In this document: piece by piece, positions 1 through 8,641 of the stretch | Position numbering within the stretch: the stretch's first letter is position 1 | Layout of the letters: each line of letters opens with the position of its first letter | Source of the DNA: Gudongella sp051744365 | GTDB taxonomy: Bacteria > Bacillota > Clostridia > Tissierellales > Tissierellaceae | NCBI GenBank assembly: GCA_051744365.1 | Contig: JBNJCX010000003.1 | Coordinates: 14,716-78,715 of the forward strand | Length of the DNA stretch: 64,000 nt | Direction: 5' to 3' | Made by a program: the position numbers and the translations under genes | The notes under the pieces: generated by a model | Told to the model about the DNA's origin: nothing | The model's input: only the letters and a program-made list of their open reading frames with translations | Databases searched by the model: none

Positions 1-617
1 GAAAGATATTGGGAGCTCAAAAACTCCTGCTTGGCAATATCCTGCAGGCTTACTTTATTCATGTAGTTGTTGCTCAGGTACTTCATAATCCTGTGATATC
101 TGCCTAGCTGTATCTCGTCTTCTTTAAGACTTTCCTCATCGTAGAATAGGTAATGAAAATTATTCAGAAGATGGTACATCATGGAAAGCAGGTTGTCTTC
201 AATCTGGTCTTGGTAATCATCCAACTTTGAAACCGCCTCATATACCAGTATGGAAATAAAGGTCCTCAGCTGATAATACTTCTCCTCTTCCTGTGCATTG
301 TCGTCTGAAGAGTTTGTGTAGTAGAAGGTATCCCTCGCATCCTCGTAGTACTTTTCAAAGAAACCAGGGTCTATCTGCATTATCAGAACAAGGTTATCGT
401 CAATCCCTTCCATTCTATAAACCTCGTTGGGATTTATTATCTCAAGCTCCCTCTTATCCAGGACATAGGTTTCACTTTCAATTCCAATTCTTACTGAGCC
501 TTCCAGCACAAAAATAACCTCTATGGCATCCTGCCAATGAAGAGGATACTGCTCAATGGAAGCAAGGTATATATTGATGGGCAAGTCCTTCATGTATTCA
601 ACATATTCTTTTCTCAT
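1..617 (-). CDS. AraC-family transcriptional regulator, 3' part missing
   Basis: The reading frame starts at the ATG at 617 and is open to the window edge, giving about 205 residues. The N-terminal part (about residues 10-90) looks like a cupin ligand-sensing domain, with the run LHWQDAIEVIFVLEGSV followed by a YVLDKRELEIINPNE segment. The last residues before the edge (NNYMNKVSLQDIAKQEFLS) match the start of the first helix-turn-helix of AraC-type DNA-binding domains. The second helix-turn-helix should lie outside the window. An AGGAGT-like ribosome site precedes the ATG. The ligand and targets cannot be told; the nearby EamA transporter remnant hints at a transport role, but that is only positional. 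Confidence 0.75.
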   Translation of the reverse strand, partial: MRKEYVEYMKDLPINIYLASIEQYPLHWQDAIEVIFVLEGSVRIGIESETYVLDKRELEIINPNEVYRMEGIDDNLVLIMQIDPGFFEKYYEDARDTFYYTNSSDDNAQEEEKYYQLRTFISILVYEAVSKLDDYQDQIEDNLLSMMYHLLNNFHYLFYDEESLKEDEIQLGRYHRIMKYLSNNYMNKVSLQDIAKQEFLSSQYL

Positions 618-670
618 GGCCTACTCCTTTCACCTGTTTTCTAATTGATACCCAAGTACCCAAAAAGACT

Positions 671-901
671 CTACGCGAGGATCTTCTTTTTTCTAGGTCT
701 TAAAAATGCAAATCTGGTTTCGCTGGCCAACACTGATATGAATATTGCTGCGCATTCGATAATAAACTTAACAGTCAAACTCTCTCCCAGAAGTATAATC
801 CCAAGCATGCTTCCGAATACAGCTTCCAAACTCAGTATTATCGCCGTATGGGTTGATGATGTATACCTTAACAAGCTGAACAGCAAAGGATACCACATCA
901 A
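671..901 (-). pseudogene. C-terminal remnant of an EamA (DMT) family transporter
   Basis: The 76-codon frame encodes the typical C-terminal two helices of EamA/DMT exporters: STHTAIILSLEAVFGSMLG, then LLGESLTVKFIIECAAIFI, and a basic tail. Family members are about 290-300 residues with ten helices; here only the last quarter remains. Upstream of the YTSSTH segment the homology stops, and the AT-rich bioY promoter region begins. It has no ribosome site of its own. It reads as a gene truncated by deletion rather than as a functional small protein. Confidence 0.65.
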
Positions 902-928
902 GATTTTTCTTGTATATTTTTTATTTTA

Positions 929-964
929 ATTGTAAACTTATACTTAGATTATTAAGTTGACAAT
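929..964 (+). promoter_or_regulatory. BirA-type biotin operator upstream of bioY
   Basis: Two 11-base half-sites, ATTGTAAACTT (929-939) and AAGTTGACAAT (954-964), form an inverted repeat with one mismatch and a 14-base spacer. This is the geometry of Firmicute BirA operators (TTGTwAAC, about 14-16 bases, GTTwACAA). A TATACT -10-like hexamer (939-944) lies at the inner edge of the left half, so BirA binding would block the promoter. The birA gene is the next gene downstream, in opposite orientation. Confidence 0.75.
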
Positions 965-974
965 AGGAGGACAT

Positions 975-1517
975 ATGAAAATCACAGCCCGCGAACTTAC
1001 GATGATTTCCCTTTTCTCTGCATTGACTGCAATCGGCGCATTTGTATCCATCCCTCTGGGTCCCGTACCCATAACGCTGCAGACCCTTTTTGTACTCCTG
1101 GCTGGCTTTCTGCTTACACCCAGGGCAGCCGCCATGTCACAGATAGTTTACATAGGAATTGGCTTGGCTGGCGTTCCAATATTTTCAGGATTTACAGGTG
1201 GATTGCAGACTATCCTAAAACCTAGCTTCGGATTTCTCGTGGGCTTTGTGGCTGCAAGCATTGTTGCATCGATTATTTCAAAAGAGCATAGGACAATCCC
1301 AGGTTTTTTCCTTGCAGGTATTACCGCCACCTTCGTTATGTACCTGCTGGGCATACCCTATATGGCCTTTATACTGAATTATGTGATGGACAGCGGTCTA
1401 TCCCTTAAAGCTATCCTTAATTTGGGACTTCTTCTCTTCCTTCCAGGCGATGCATTAAAGCTTGTTGTTGCTGTTTATCTAGGAAATCGAATTAGCAAAA
1501 TACGTCAAAAAAATTAA
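975..1517 (+). CDS. bioY: Biotin transporter BioY (ECF S-component)
   Basis: A 180-residue integral membrane protein with the BioY pattern: an N-terminal ARELTMISLFSALTAIGAF helix, the conserved PLGPVPITLQTLFVLLAG segment, and a GFLVGFVAASI region, about six helices in all. BioY binds biotin in the membrane and works alone or with an ECF energising module. The ATG at 975 was chosen because AGGAGG (966-970) sits just ahead of it; a TTG further upstream at 957 would fall inside the operator. The BirA-type operator at 929-964 and the convergent birA gene point to biotin-responsive control. Confidence 0.93.
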   Translation: MKITARELTMISLFSALTAIGAFVSIPLGPVPITLQTLFVLLAGFLLTPRAAAMSQIVYIGIGLAGVPIFSGFTGGLQTILKPSFGFLVGFVAASIVASIISKEHRTIPGFFLAGITATFVMYLLGIPYMAFILNYVMDSGLSLKAILNLGLLLFLPGDALKLVVAVYLGNRISKIRQKN

Positions 1518-1547
1518 CAGCATACCGGTCTATTCTCCGGTATGCTG
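1505..1547 (-). terminator. Terminator of the birA transcript
   Basis: The inverted repeat CAGCATACCGG (1518-1528) / CCGGTATGCTG (1537-1547) is a perfect 11-base stem with an 8-base loop. On the minus strand it is followed by TTAATTTTTTT. The birA stop codon lies in the loop region. It may also serve the convergent bioY. Confidence 0.8.
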
Positions 1548-2522
1548 CATATATCCTTCCTCTCCACGTATGGATACCTCTCCTGAGTACAAGGCTTCAA
1601 GACCTGTTTTAAACTTAACCTGTAGCTCTCCATTGTGGTTTATTCCAATTGCAAGACCCTTTCTTGAGACATTTCCTTGAATGACTATTATGTCCTTTCC
1701 TATAACAGCAGATTCCTCCCTGCATATATCAAGAACCCTGTCAACATTCTCATCTATCTTGAATTCTTCGTAGAATTCTTCAAGTCTGTCAAGTACGGCT
1801 GCAAAAAGCATCTTTCTTTCAATTGCTTTACCCTGCTCAATATACAGGGATGTAGCCTTCCCTTTCAGCGCATCAGGAATTTCTTCCTCAAACTGGTTGA
1901 CATTTATTCCAATCCCAAGAATTACATGATTAATTGCTCCAAGCTCACAGCTCATCTCAGTCAGGATACCCGCCGCTTTCCTACCATTGATAACTATGTC
2001 ATTTGGCCATTTAATTTCAGATTTAATTCCCAGATCAAACAGTCCCCTATTCACAGCGACAGCTCCAAGTAAAGTCAGTTTAGCGACTTTTGTGGGATCG
2101 GTATCAGGTTTTAAAATCACAGAAAAATAAAGTCCTTTCTTGTTGGGCGACACCCATTCTCTGCCTCGTCTTCCTCTTCCTTTGGTCTGCCGTTCTGCCA
2201 CAACCACAGTTCCCTCAGCATGTCCTGGGGCAATTTCCTTGGCTGTTTTATTGGTGGATTCGAGAGAGCCAAAGTATATCATTTCTTTGCCAATTATTTT
2301 TGTGTGTAAAATATCCTTTATCTCATCGTAATTCACGATATCAGGCGATGCCACTAGCCTGTACCCTTTTCTTGTCACTGCTTCTATCGCATATCCATCA
2401 TCTTTCAAGGATTTTACATACTTCCATATTGTAGTTCTGCTGAGTCCGAATTCCTCAGAGAGCTTTTCTCCTGAAACGAAACCTTCTGCTTCGTGAAGTC
2501 TATCAATAACTTTATGCTTCAC
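1530..2522 (-). CDS. birA: Bifunctional biotin-protein ligase / biotin operon repressor BirA
   Basis: A 330-residue protein. Residues about 1-65 form a winged helix-turn-helix (SGEKLSEEFGLSRTTIWKYV). The rest is the biotin ligase catalytic domain with the GRGRRGREWVSP loop that binds biotinyl-AMP, the KWPNDI motif, and a small C-terminal SH3-like domain ending near SGEVSIRGE. It joins biotin to acceptor lysines and, with biotinyl-AMP bound, should repress bioY. The GTG start at 2522 was chosen because GGAGGTG lies directly upstream. It follows fni on the same strand, but a hairpin lies between the two genes. Confidence 0.93.
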   Translation of the reverse strand: MKHKVIDRLHEAEGFVSGEKLSEEFGLSRTTIWKYVKSLKDDGYAIEAVTRKGYRLVASPDIVNYDEIKDILHTKIIGKEMIYFGSLESTNKTAKEIAPGHAEGTVVVAERQTKGRGRRGREWVSPNKKGLYFSVILKPDTDPTKVAKLTLLGAVAVNRGLFDLGIKSEIKWPNDIVINGRKAAGILTEMSCELGAINHVILGIGINVNQFEEEIPDALKGKATSLYIEQGKAIERKMLFAAVLDRLEEFYEEFKIDENVDRVLDICREESAVIGKDIIVIQGNVSRKGLAIGINHNGELQVKFKTGLEALYSGEVSIRGEEGYMQHTGE

Positions 2523-2545
2523 CCTGACACCTCCTTCATACGACA

Positions 2546-2570
2546 AAAGGGTCCCTATAGGAACCCCTTT
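2546..2570 (-). terminator. Hairpin after fni, probable terminator
   Basis: AAAGGG-TCCC and GGAACCCCTTT form a slightly imperfect stem with a TATA loop between fni and birA. On the minus strand a short TTTTG follows. It may be only a partial terminator, as birA follows at once with its own strong ribosome site. Confidence 0.5.
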
Positions 2571-2573
2571 CTT

Positions 2574-3584
2574 CTAAACTATTTCCTTCAGTTTTCCTGT
2601 TAGTTTATAATCTGTTTTCTTTAGTTCCTGAATATTTCCCTTTCCAAGAAGCATCATCAAGACCCTCATCTTGTAAAGTGTGCTTTCCAGATAATCCTTT
2701 GCATTTGCATATCCTCCGTGAACAAGGTACGCAAGCAACTCACCGCTTATTGCAGCGATATCAGCTCCAAGTGCAATGGACTTAACAATATCTATGGAAT
2801 TTCTGACTCCTCCAGAAGCCACAAGTCTCATGTCTTCTGGAAGCCTTCTGCACTGCACAAGTGCTGCAGCTGTTGGGATTCCCCAGGAATAAAGCTCTGA
2901 AAAGTCCACTTCCTGGTTTCTCAGATTCTCTATCTCAATAAAGTTTGTACCGCCGTAGCCTGATATATCAAGGTATCGTACACCGACATCATAGAGCTTT
3001 TTACCAACTTCGTATGATATGCCGAAACCTACTTCTTTTACAATCAAGGGCTTGTCGACTCCCTTAGCTATAGATTCTATATTTTTTAGAACGCCTCTGA
3101 ATTCTCTGTCCCCTTCCTCCATAACAAGCTCCTGAGCAAGGTTAAGGTGTAGCTGAATGGCATCTCCATCGATGATATCAATAGCTTTTTTTGCATCGTC
3201 GAGAGATGCAAGTCCACTCAAGTTTGCGATTACTATGCCTTCCGAACCTATTATTTCCCTGACAACCCTAAAGGATTCCTGACTTTCTTCATCTTCAAGA
3301 GCAATAGTCTCTGAGCCCACGGCCATGGGTATACCAAGCTCCTTTGCCAAAGTAGCAAGGTCTTTATTTATATCCTGGGAAAATTCAGATCCTCCCGTCA
3401 TTGCATTTATCATTATAGGGTTGGCAATTTTCTTACCCATAAACTCTGTACTTGTGTCAATCTCATCAAAATTCAGCTCTGGCAGAGCATTGTGAGCAAT
3501 AAAAACATCCCCAAGCAAAGTATCACCCCTGTAGGAAGTCTTCAGATAATTTTCAATATGTTCTTTCTTTCTTACCCTTCGCAT
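2574..3584 (-). CDS. fni: Type 2 isopentenyl-diphosphate delta-isomerase
   Basis: A 336-residue FMN-dependent TIM-barrel enzyme that interconverts isopentenyl and dimethylallyl diphosphate. Visible family motifs are the N-terminal RKKEHIENYL, the NAMTGGS segment that binds FMN and substrate, the IQLHLNLAQE segment, the VKEVGFGIS strand and the SGYGGTNFIEIE and ASGGVRNSIDIVK phosphate-binding stretches. The gene lies between an LCP gene and birA on the minus strand. The type 2 enzyme needs reduced flavin and NADPH and is common in Firmicutes. Length is normal for the family. Confidence 0.93.
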   Translation of the reverse strand: MRRVRKKEHIENYLKTSYRGDTLLGDVFIAHNALPELNFDEIDTSTEFMGKKIANPIMINAMTGGSEFSQDINKDLATLAKELGIPMAVGSETIALEDEESQESFRVVREIIGSEGIVIANLSGLASLDDAKKAIDIIDGDAIQLHLNLAQELVMEEGDREFRGVLKNIESIAKGVDKPLIVKEVGFGISYEVGKKLYDVGVRYLDISGYGGTNFIEIENLRNQEVDFSELYSWGIPTAAALVQCRRLPEDMRLVASGGVRNSIDIVKSIALGADIAAISGELLAYLVHGGYANAKDYLESTLYKMRVLMMLLGKGNIQELKKTDYKLTGKLKEIV

Positions 3585-3620
3585 AATTACACCTCTTTTA
3601 ATTATTCTTGTGGTAGAAAA

Positions 3621-4565
3621 TCAATCCACTAAGTAATTTCTGAACATGCTTCTGATAACTTCCTCGGTTTCGGCCGCATCGTGAATATAGTAGCTTATGC
3701 CTCCTATATAGCTGCCCCCACCAGGTAATGTTGCCGTCTCCATGGAATCAACATCAATTTTGTTTGCTGCAAGAGCTCCCTTGAGCATCACCCTTATCGG
3801 TATATTGGTTTCCACATTATCAAAGTATGTCTCAACAAGCATTGGAAGCTTTAGAAGATTCTTTGGCTTAATGGTCTGCTTTACAAGCTCCTTCATAAAA
3901 TACTGCTGTGCCTTTGTCCTTCCCACGTCTCCATCGGCATAACCTACAGTCAAATTGTTGTTGTGTCTGAATCTCAGGAAATCATGAGCATTCTTGCCAT
4001 CTAGGGTCTGTACACCCTTCTTAATATTGATATTTAAGGGTGGCTCTGAAGTCGGGTCACTGTATTTCATGTCAAAGGGTACTTCAACTGTTACTCCGCC
4101 AATTGCATTTACAACATCCTGTACTATCTGGTAATCCACCTTCACGTAGTATTCCAGGTCAATATCCAATAGAGCTCCTACAACCTCTACGGCATATTCA
4201 GCTCCCTCATATGCATGGGCTGCGTTTATCTTATCCTGCCTGCCCTGAACCGTGGTCCTTGTATCCCTTGGAATTGACAGAATGCTGATTTTACCTGTAT
4301 CAAGGTCAACACTTGTAAGCATCATAGTATCTGTCCTGGTTCCCTCTGATTGGGTTATATCCTGGGCATCTACACCCATTAGCAGGAATAATATATCATT
4401 TTTTTCATCTTCAGCTGGTTCTTCATCATCTACTGGCTCCTCTGTCTCTTCCGGATCTGTTGCCACCACAGTATCATCATCGAAAATAGTATTGGCAAGA
4501 ATTCCATAAATTAATCCGAAAATAAGAAAAAAGGAAACAAACACTGCGATAAACTGTTTTTTCAT
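3621..4565 (-). CDS. LytR-CpsA-Psr (LCP) family cell-wall glycopolymer ligase
   Basis: A 314-residue protein with one N-terminal membrane helix (about residues 5-25), an acidic linker rich in Glu/Pro/Asp, then the extracellular LCP domain. The domain shows LLMGVDAQ, GTRTDTMML, LSIPRDTRTTVQGRQDKINAAH and FLRFRHNN, which carry the Arg/Asp residues that bind polyprenyl pyrophosphate in this family. LCP proteins transfer teichoic acid or capsule polymers to peptidoglycan. The ATG at 4565 was chosen because GAGGTG precedes it and the signal anchor begins there; a longer open frame upstream has no ribosome site. Confidence 0.88.
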   Translation of the reverse strand: MKKQFIAVFVSFFLIFGLIYGILANTIFDDDTVVATDPEETEEPVDDEEPAEDEKNDILFLLMGVDAQDITQSEGTRTDTMMLTSVDLDTGKISILSIPRDTRTTVQGRQDKINAAHAYEGAEYAVEVVGALLDIDLEYYVKVDYQIVQDVVNAIGGVTVEVPFDMKYSDPTSEPPLNINIKKGVQTLDGKNAHDFLRFRHNNNLTVGYADGDVGRTKAQQYFMKELVKQTIKPKNLLKLPMLVETYFDNVETNIPIRVMLKGALAANKIDVDSMETATLPGGGSYIGGISYYIHDAAETEEVIRSMFRNYLVD

Positions 4566-4694
4566 AGTACACCTCATTCGTTTTTGTGCTACATTATATG
4601 ATACTATAATTGAGGTATATTTACAATTATTTATGCAGTCCTTAGTGTTACAATTTGGATACAAACCCCATTTATATACTCCATAAGCATCGTT

Positions 4695-4722
4695 TAAAAA
4701 AAAGAAAAGAGGCCTTAACCTC
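4695..4722 (-). terminator. Terminator of the DJ-1 gene
   Basis: GAGG (4719-4722 complement) and CCTC close a short stem with a 6-base loop, followed on the minus strand by TTTTCTTTTTTTT. The DJ-1 stop codon is inside the hairpin. Confidence 0.6.
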
Positions 4723-5290
4723 GTTTCTTTTCCTCAACCAGGTCCAGGAGTATGGCTTTTCTAAGTTCTCGGAGCTTTTCATCTCCCTGAAGATATCGGA
4801 TTATCTCCATCGCCAGAAATACTGCAGTTGCAGGGCCTCTTGAGGTAATTATGTTTCCGTCTCTTACTACAAAATCCTCCCTATAAATGGATCCCACCAG
4901 TTCCCTTACATAGCCGGGATAACTGGTAACCTTTTTCCCATCGATTACTCCTGCTTTTGAAAGGACTATTGGCCCGGCACATATTGATGCAATCATCTTC
5001 CCTGCCTGAGCCATTTCTCTTACAAGGTCCGTTACTCTTTCGTCGTCCCTGAGGTTTGTGGCTCCCGGAAGTCCTCCTGGTATGAATATCCCTCTATATT
5101 CCAATGGGTCCTTGATATCTGGAATCATTATGTCAGCCTTAACATTTATCCCGTGAGCGCCCGTCACCTGAATATCCTCTCCTGTAGAAACCATAATTGC
5201 ATCGATTGCTGCTCTTCTGAGGTAGTCTACCACCGTAAGCGCTTCTACCTCTTCAAATCCTTCTGCCAACATAACTAAAACCTTGCTCAT
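4715..5290 (-). CDS. DJ-1/PfpI family protein
   Basis: A 191-residue protein of the DJ-1/ThiJ/PfpI superfamily. It begins KVLVMLAEGFEEVEALTVVD, with the conserved Glu of the active site, and has the nucleophile elbow ASICAGP carrying the reactive Cys. The FIPGGLPGATNL and SYPGYVREL stretches are typical. Members act as deglycases/glyoxalases or chaperones that guard against carbonyl or oxidative stress; the exact activity cannot be read from sequence. It lies 47 bases after the DUF438 protein gene and is probably cotranscribed with it. Confidence 0.88.
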   Translation of the reverse strand: MSKVLVMLAEGFEEVEALTVVDYLRRAAIDAIMVSTGEDIQVTGAHGINVKADIMIPDIKDPLEYRGIFIPGGLPGATNLRDDERVTDLVREMAQAGKMIASICAGPIVLSKAGVIDGKKVTSYPGYVRELVGSIYREDFVVRDGNIITSRGPATAVFLAMEIIRYLQGDEKLRELRKAILLDLVEEKKRG

Positions 5291-5337
5291 ATTAACGACC
5301 TCCTTTATAGACTATCTTGATATATTAACATGCTCTG

Positions 5338-6567
5338 TTATGTCATCAACCTCTTTTCACCTTCAAGAGCTCTCATGGGAGCTATGTCCATGGTGTGCTC
5401 CAGCGTTCCCATGAATTCACCATTTTCATCCCTTACAGCAAAATATTGTATTAGGACAAATTTGTCTCCCATCTGGATCCAGAAGCTTTCTGAGTCCTTC
5501 TCGCCTCTTTTAAAGTCATTTACCAGCTCCTCAACTATATGGGCACTCTTTGGAGGATGGCAATTTTCAACTGTACGTCCAATTATGGCCTTCGTCCTTG
5601 CAAATATTCTCTCTTTACCTTGAGAGAAGTATTTTACGATGTTATCCTTGTCCACAAATGTAATGTCTCCCGGTATATTGTTAAGCATAAGCTCAAGTTC
5701 CTTGGAAGAGAGTATCCCTGTATCGAATTTTACAAACCCACTCTCTATTATTCCCTTATCCTCTTCAGTTTTAACAACATTGACTCTTTTCAGCTCCCAT
5801 TCCTTCTGTGGAGGAATTATTGCATACCCGATCTCATGGGATCCTTCATACACCTTAATCCACTCATCCTCTGTCAAGATATCCAGAGTCATTGGGAAAA
5901 GTATACTCTCCTCCTTGAATATCATATCTACTGCCTGCTCAGTTGCAGCCAGTATTTTCTCCTTTACAAGCTCCTTGTTTCCTGAGTATTCAACAAGCTC
6001 CTTTTTTGCAGCCTTTATTTTTTCCCTAACTTCATCATCAACTCCCCACATTACCTGTGGTGGTGCTGTTATTCCAGCCTTTTCAAGGTATGGGAAAATC
6101 AGATTTTCCTTTCTGCTGTAATGCTTGTCTATATCCCAAAGCAGATTGATGTCCCCAACCAGCTCGAACCGGTTGTCATCAGAATCATCTTCCATAAACT
6201 CCTTAAGGTTTTCAGGTATTGTTTCCTCCATAAGCTCCACAAGAGCTTCATTCTCCTTACGGAGTGTATATACCGGGTGTCCCGGAACCTCTTCAGCGTG
6301 ATGTATCTCTTCAATGGAGCCCTTGAATACTTCTGCATGGACATCACACAGGTTCTGGATCTCCTCAATTGGCAAACCGTCCTTAACCAGCTCCACCTCC
6401 ATTCTTGATATATCAAGAGGTGAGGTTCCCGCAATCACATCTGCAAACTTCTCCTTAACCTCAGCAACAGTCTTCCCCGCATGGAGCTCCTTTATTACCT
6501 CCTTCAATTTTTCAAGCTTTTCCTTGTCGTATGGCATTTTCCCTCTATTGTCAATTAACTCACTCAT
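5338..6567 (-). CDS. DUF438 / hemerythrin HHE / PAS domain protein
   Basis: A 409-residue protein with three parts. Residues about 8-75 resemble DUF438. About 80-240 is a hemerythrin-like four-helix domain with its His/Glu ligands in HAEVFKGSIEEIHH, HPVYTL, DKHYSRKENLIFPYLE and EESILFPM. About 290-400 is a PAS domain (GDITFVDKDNIVKYFS ... GRTVENCHPPKS) of the kind that may hold heme or another ligand. Likely an oxygen or NO sensor or scavenger (inference). The ATG at 6567 has GGGAGTGAT upstream. No output domain is seen, so it may act through partner proteins. Confidence 0.88.
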   Translation of the reverse strand: MSELIDNRGKMPYDKEKLEKLKEVIKELHAGKTVAEVKEKFADVIAGTSPLDISRMEVELVKDGLPIEEIQNLCDVHAEVFKGSIEEIHHAEEVPGHPVYTLRKENEALVELMEETIPENLKEFMEDDSDDNRFELVGDINLLWDIDKHYSRKENLIFPYLEKAGITAPPQVMWGVDDEVREKIKAAKKELVEYSGNKELVKEKILAATEQAVDMIFKEESILFPMTLDILTEDEWIKVYEGSHEIGYAIIPPQKEWELKRVNVVKTEEDKGIIESGFVKFDTGILSSKELELMLNNIPGDITFVDKDNIVKYFSQGKERIFARTKAIIGRTVENCHPPKSAHIVEELVNDFKRGEKDSESFWIQMGDKFVLIQYFAVRDENGEFMGTLEHTMDIAPMRALEGEKRLMT

Positions 6568-6620
6568 TTTATCACTCCCTCTATAAACTTTAATATATAT
6601 ACCCTTGAATATGATTGTTG

Positions 6621-6650
6621 ACACAAATATAAGGGGCCAAACAGGCCCCC
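6621..6650 (-). terminator. Terminator of the lipoprotein gene
   Basis: GGGGCC (6633-6638) and GGCCCC (6644-6649) form a stem with a 5-base loop. On the minus strand TTATATTTGT follows. Confidence 0.65.
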
Positions 6651-6665
6651 TATGGACTCCTTCTT

Positions 6666-7634
6666 CTACTTAAATTCCCTCAGTACTCTCACTGACTCAT
6701 CAATATATTGGTCTGCAAGGGCAAGTATCTCTTCATCCACTATCATGTCGTTGTCCCTGATGGCCAACATATACTCATTTATCATACTTGATGTTACATA
6801 TCCCTCACTTGCTGCAGTGCTTTCATAGGACTTGTATACATTCTCCATTACCACTCCGCTGTCATATTCAGCTATTGGAGTATTTGGGAGTCCTTTGTAA
6901 TATACTGTCAGCTGATTTTCATACAATTCCAGAAGTTCTTCCTGCCTTGAGCCGGATATATATCTGTTAAGATAGTTCTCAATCCTCAAGATCCTTTCAG
7001 CCAGCTGATCAAATGAGATCATCAATGCTCCGTCATTAAATGCTGAATAGTCGGACTCGATTGCCATTATTTCCAAATATTCCTTCCACTCATCAGTTAC
7101 TTTGGATTCGTATGATTGGAGACTTGAATAGTCTATTACAGCTTCAACTTGTCCTTCTCTTCTTATAAGCTTGTAATGCTTGTCATATGCGCTTTGCACA
7201 GCTGCTTTCAGTTCATCGTTTTCAATTTCTTCAATCATCTCAGGTTTGAGATCAAAATCGTCTCCCATAAGATCTATCAGTTCACTATCTGCTTCAAATT
7301 CCATTAGGTCCCTGTTTATGTCCCTTATCCCCCTTTTAAGTGCACTTTCCAGGCTGTCCAGCATGTAATTTCCCTCCAGCTCCCCAAGGGTTGGAAGATT
7401 CTCATCGATGAATTCCTTTATGTTCTCAGCAGATGCCTGCTCATCCTCTACCATTGTTCTGAACTCATTCATTATAACTTCCTTCTCATCATCTTCGGCT
7501 TCCTGAACTGGTTCCTCCTGGACCGGTGGCTGAGCTTCAGGCTCCTTAGCTTCCTCTTCTTTGTTTCCGCAGGCCGCCAAGGCAAGCACCATTATCAGAG
7601 ACATCAAGACCACTAACCACTTCTTGTTTGTCAT
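6666..7634 (-). CDS. Putative lipoprotein of unknown function
   Basis: A 322-residue protein with a lipoprotein signal: Lys-rich start, hydrophobic core VVLMSLIMVLALAAC, and a lipobox LAAC with Cys at about residue 22. An acidic Glu/Pro linker (about 24-50) follows, then a mostly helical domain rich in Asp and Glu. I do not recognise a family. It should be anchored to the outer face of the membrane. It has its own terminator downstream and a terminator of the radical SAM gene upstream, so it is probably a single-gene unit. Confidence 0.8.
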   Translation of the reverse strand: MTNKKWLVVLMSLIMVLALAACGNKEEEAKEPEAQPPVQEEPVQEAEDDEKEVIMNEFRTMVEDEQASAENIKEFIDENLPTLGELEGNYMLDSLESALKRGIRDINRDLMEFEADSELIDLMGDDFDLKPEMIEEIENDELKAAVQSAYDKHYKLIRREGQVEAVIDYSSLQSYESKVTDEWKEYLEIMAIESDYSAFNDGALMISFDQLAERILRIENYLNRYISGSRQEELLELYENQLTVYYKGLPNTPIAEYDSGVVMENVYKSYESTAASEGYVTSSMINEYMLAIRDNDMIVDEEILALADQYIDESVRVLREFK

Positions 7635-7681
7635 ATCTGCACCTCACTTTCATTTAACATGCTCTTGTGACATATATACCC

Positions 7682-7712
7682 AAAAAAAAGACCTCTCCAG
7701 TAAGAAGTCTTT
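7682..7712 (-). terminator. Terminator of the radical SAM gene
   Basis: AAAGAC (7687-7692) and GTCTTT (7707-7712) pair, with extra GA/TC pairing inside, and eight T residues follow on the minus strand. Confidence 0.65.
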
Positions 7713-7721
7713 ACAATTCAA

Positions 7722-8639
7722 TTACAATTCAGATTTTGATCCCTGCCAGATATCCTCTTCCTTAAGCCGTTTGTCTATTGAAGCTATTACCTTCAACTTG
7801 TCTCTGCTCCATTGTGGCTTATATAAAAGAGTCCTGTCTCCATCACCTGTTATTCTGTGTATGACCATATCTTTTGGAAGTACTGATATTATATCAGCTA
7901 TTATACTTACATATTCCTCCCTAGTCATAACAGGAAATGGTTCCCCTAGATACATATTGTATAAATCCGTATCCTTCTGAATATACAGTGAGTGAAGCTT
8001 AATGCCCCATGTGCTTGTCCTTGCTACATATTCTGCTGATTGAATAATCTGTTCCCTAGTCTCATATGGAAGGCCAACTATCAGGTGGGTCACAGTTCTT
8101 ATCCCCCTATTTTTCAAATCTTCTATTGCATCCTTATAGGTTTTCAAAGGATACCCTCGCCTTATAAGCCTGGCAGTATCTTCATGGATGGTCTGTAAAC
8201 CGAGTTCAACCCACAAGAATGTTCTTTTGTTCAATTCTGAGAGATAATCCAGGACCTCCTCCGGCAGACAATCAGGCCTTGTTGCGATTGCAATCCCAAC
8301 GACTCCTTTATTCTCCAGCACAGGTTCAAAGGTTTCTTTGAGCTTTTCTACTGATCCATAGGTATTTGTAAAGGACTGAAAGTAGGCTATATATTTATCA
8401 GCATTCCACTTTTTGCTCAGCAGTTCAATTTGTTCGTTAAGCTGATCCTGGATATTCCCCGTTCCTGATGCGAATTCTCCAGAGCCCTTTTCCCCACAAA
8501 AAAGGCATCCTCGGCTTCCCTTATAACCGTCCCTGTTGGGACAGCTGAATCTTCCGTCCAGGGACAACTTTGCAACCTTTCCACCAAAAATCTGTCTTAA
8601 GTGGCTGTTCAGGTTATTATATCTTTTTCCGTCATTCAT
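7722..8639 (-). CDS. TIGR01212-type radical SAM protein (YtqA-like)
   Basis: A 305-residue radical SAM enzyme. The cluster-binding cysteines are in CPNRDGYKGSRGCLFC, with the longer spacing typical of the TIGR01212/YtqA and Elp3-like group instead of the classic CxxxCxxC. GIAIATRPDCLPEEVLDYL and ELGLQTIHEDTARLIRRGY are strongly conserved in that group. The reaction is not known to me for certain; tRNA or related modification has been proposed. It starts two bases after the glycerate kinase stop codon, so the two are one transcription unit. Confidence 0.85.
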   Translation of the reverse strand: MNDGKRYNNLNSHLRQIFGGKVAKLSLDGRFSCPNRDGYKGSRGCLFCGEKGSGEFASGTGNIQDQLNEQIELLSKKWNADKYIAYFQSFTNTYGSVEKLKETFEPVLENKGVVGIAIATRPDCLPEEVLDYLSELNKRTFLWVELGLQTIHEDTARLIRRGYPLKTYKDAIEDLKNRGIRTVTHLIVGLPYETREQIIQSAEYVARTSTWGIKLHSLYIQKDTDLYNMYLGEPFPVMTREEYVSIIADIISVLPKDMVIHRITGDGDRTLLYKPQWSRDKLKVIASIDKRLKEEDIWQGSKSEL

Positions 8640-8641
8640 TT

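Noticed and set aside
645..929. Plus-strand open frame of 94 codons
   Set aside because: It is the reverse of the EamA remnant, has no ribosome site, and its protein has no family character.
1677..2434. Plus-strand open frames inside birA
   Set aside because: Shadow frames of a clear gene; no ribosome sites.
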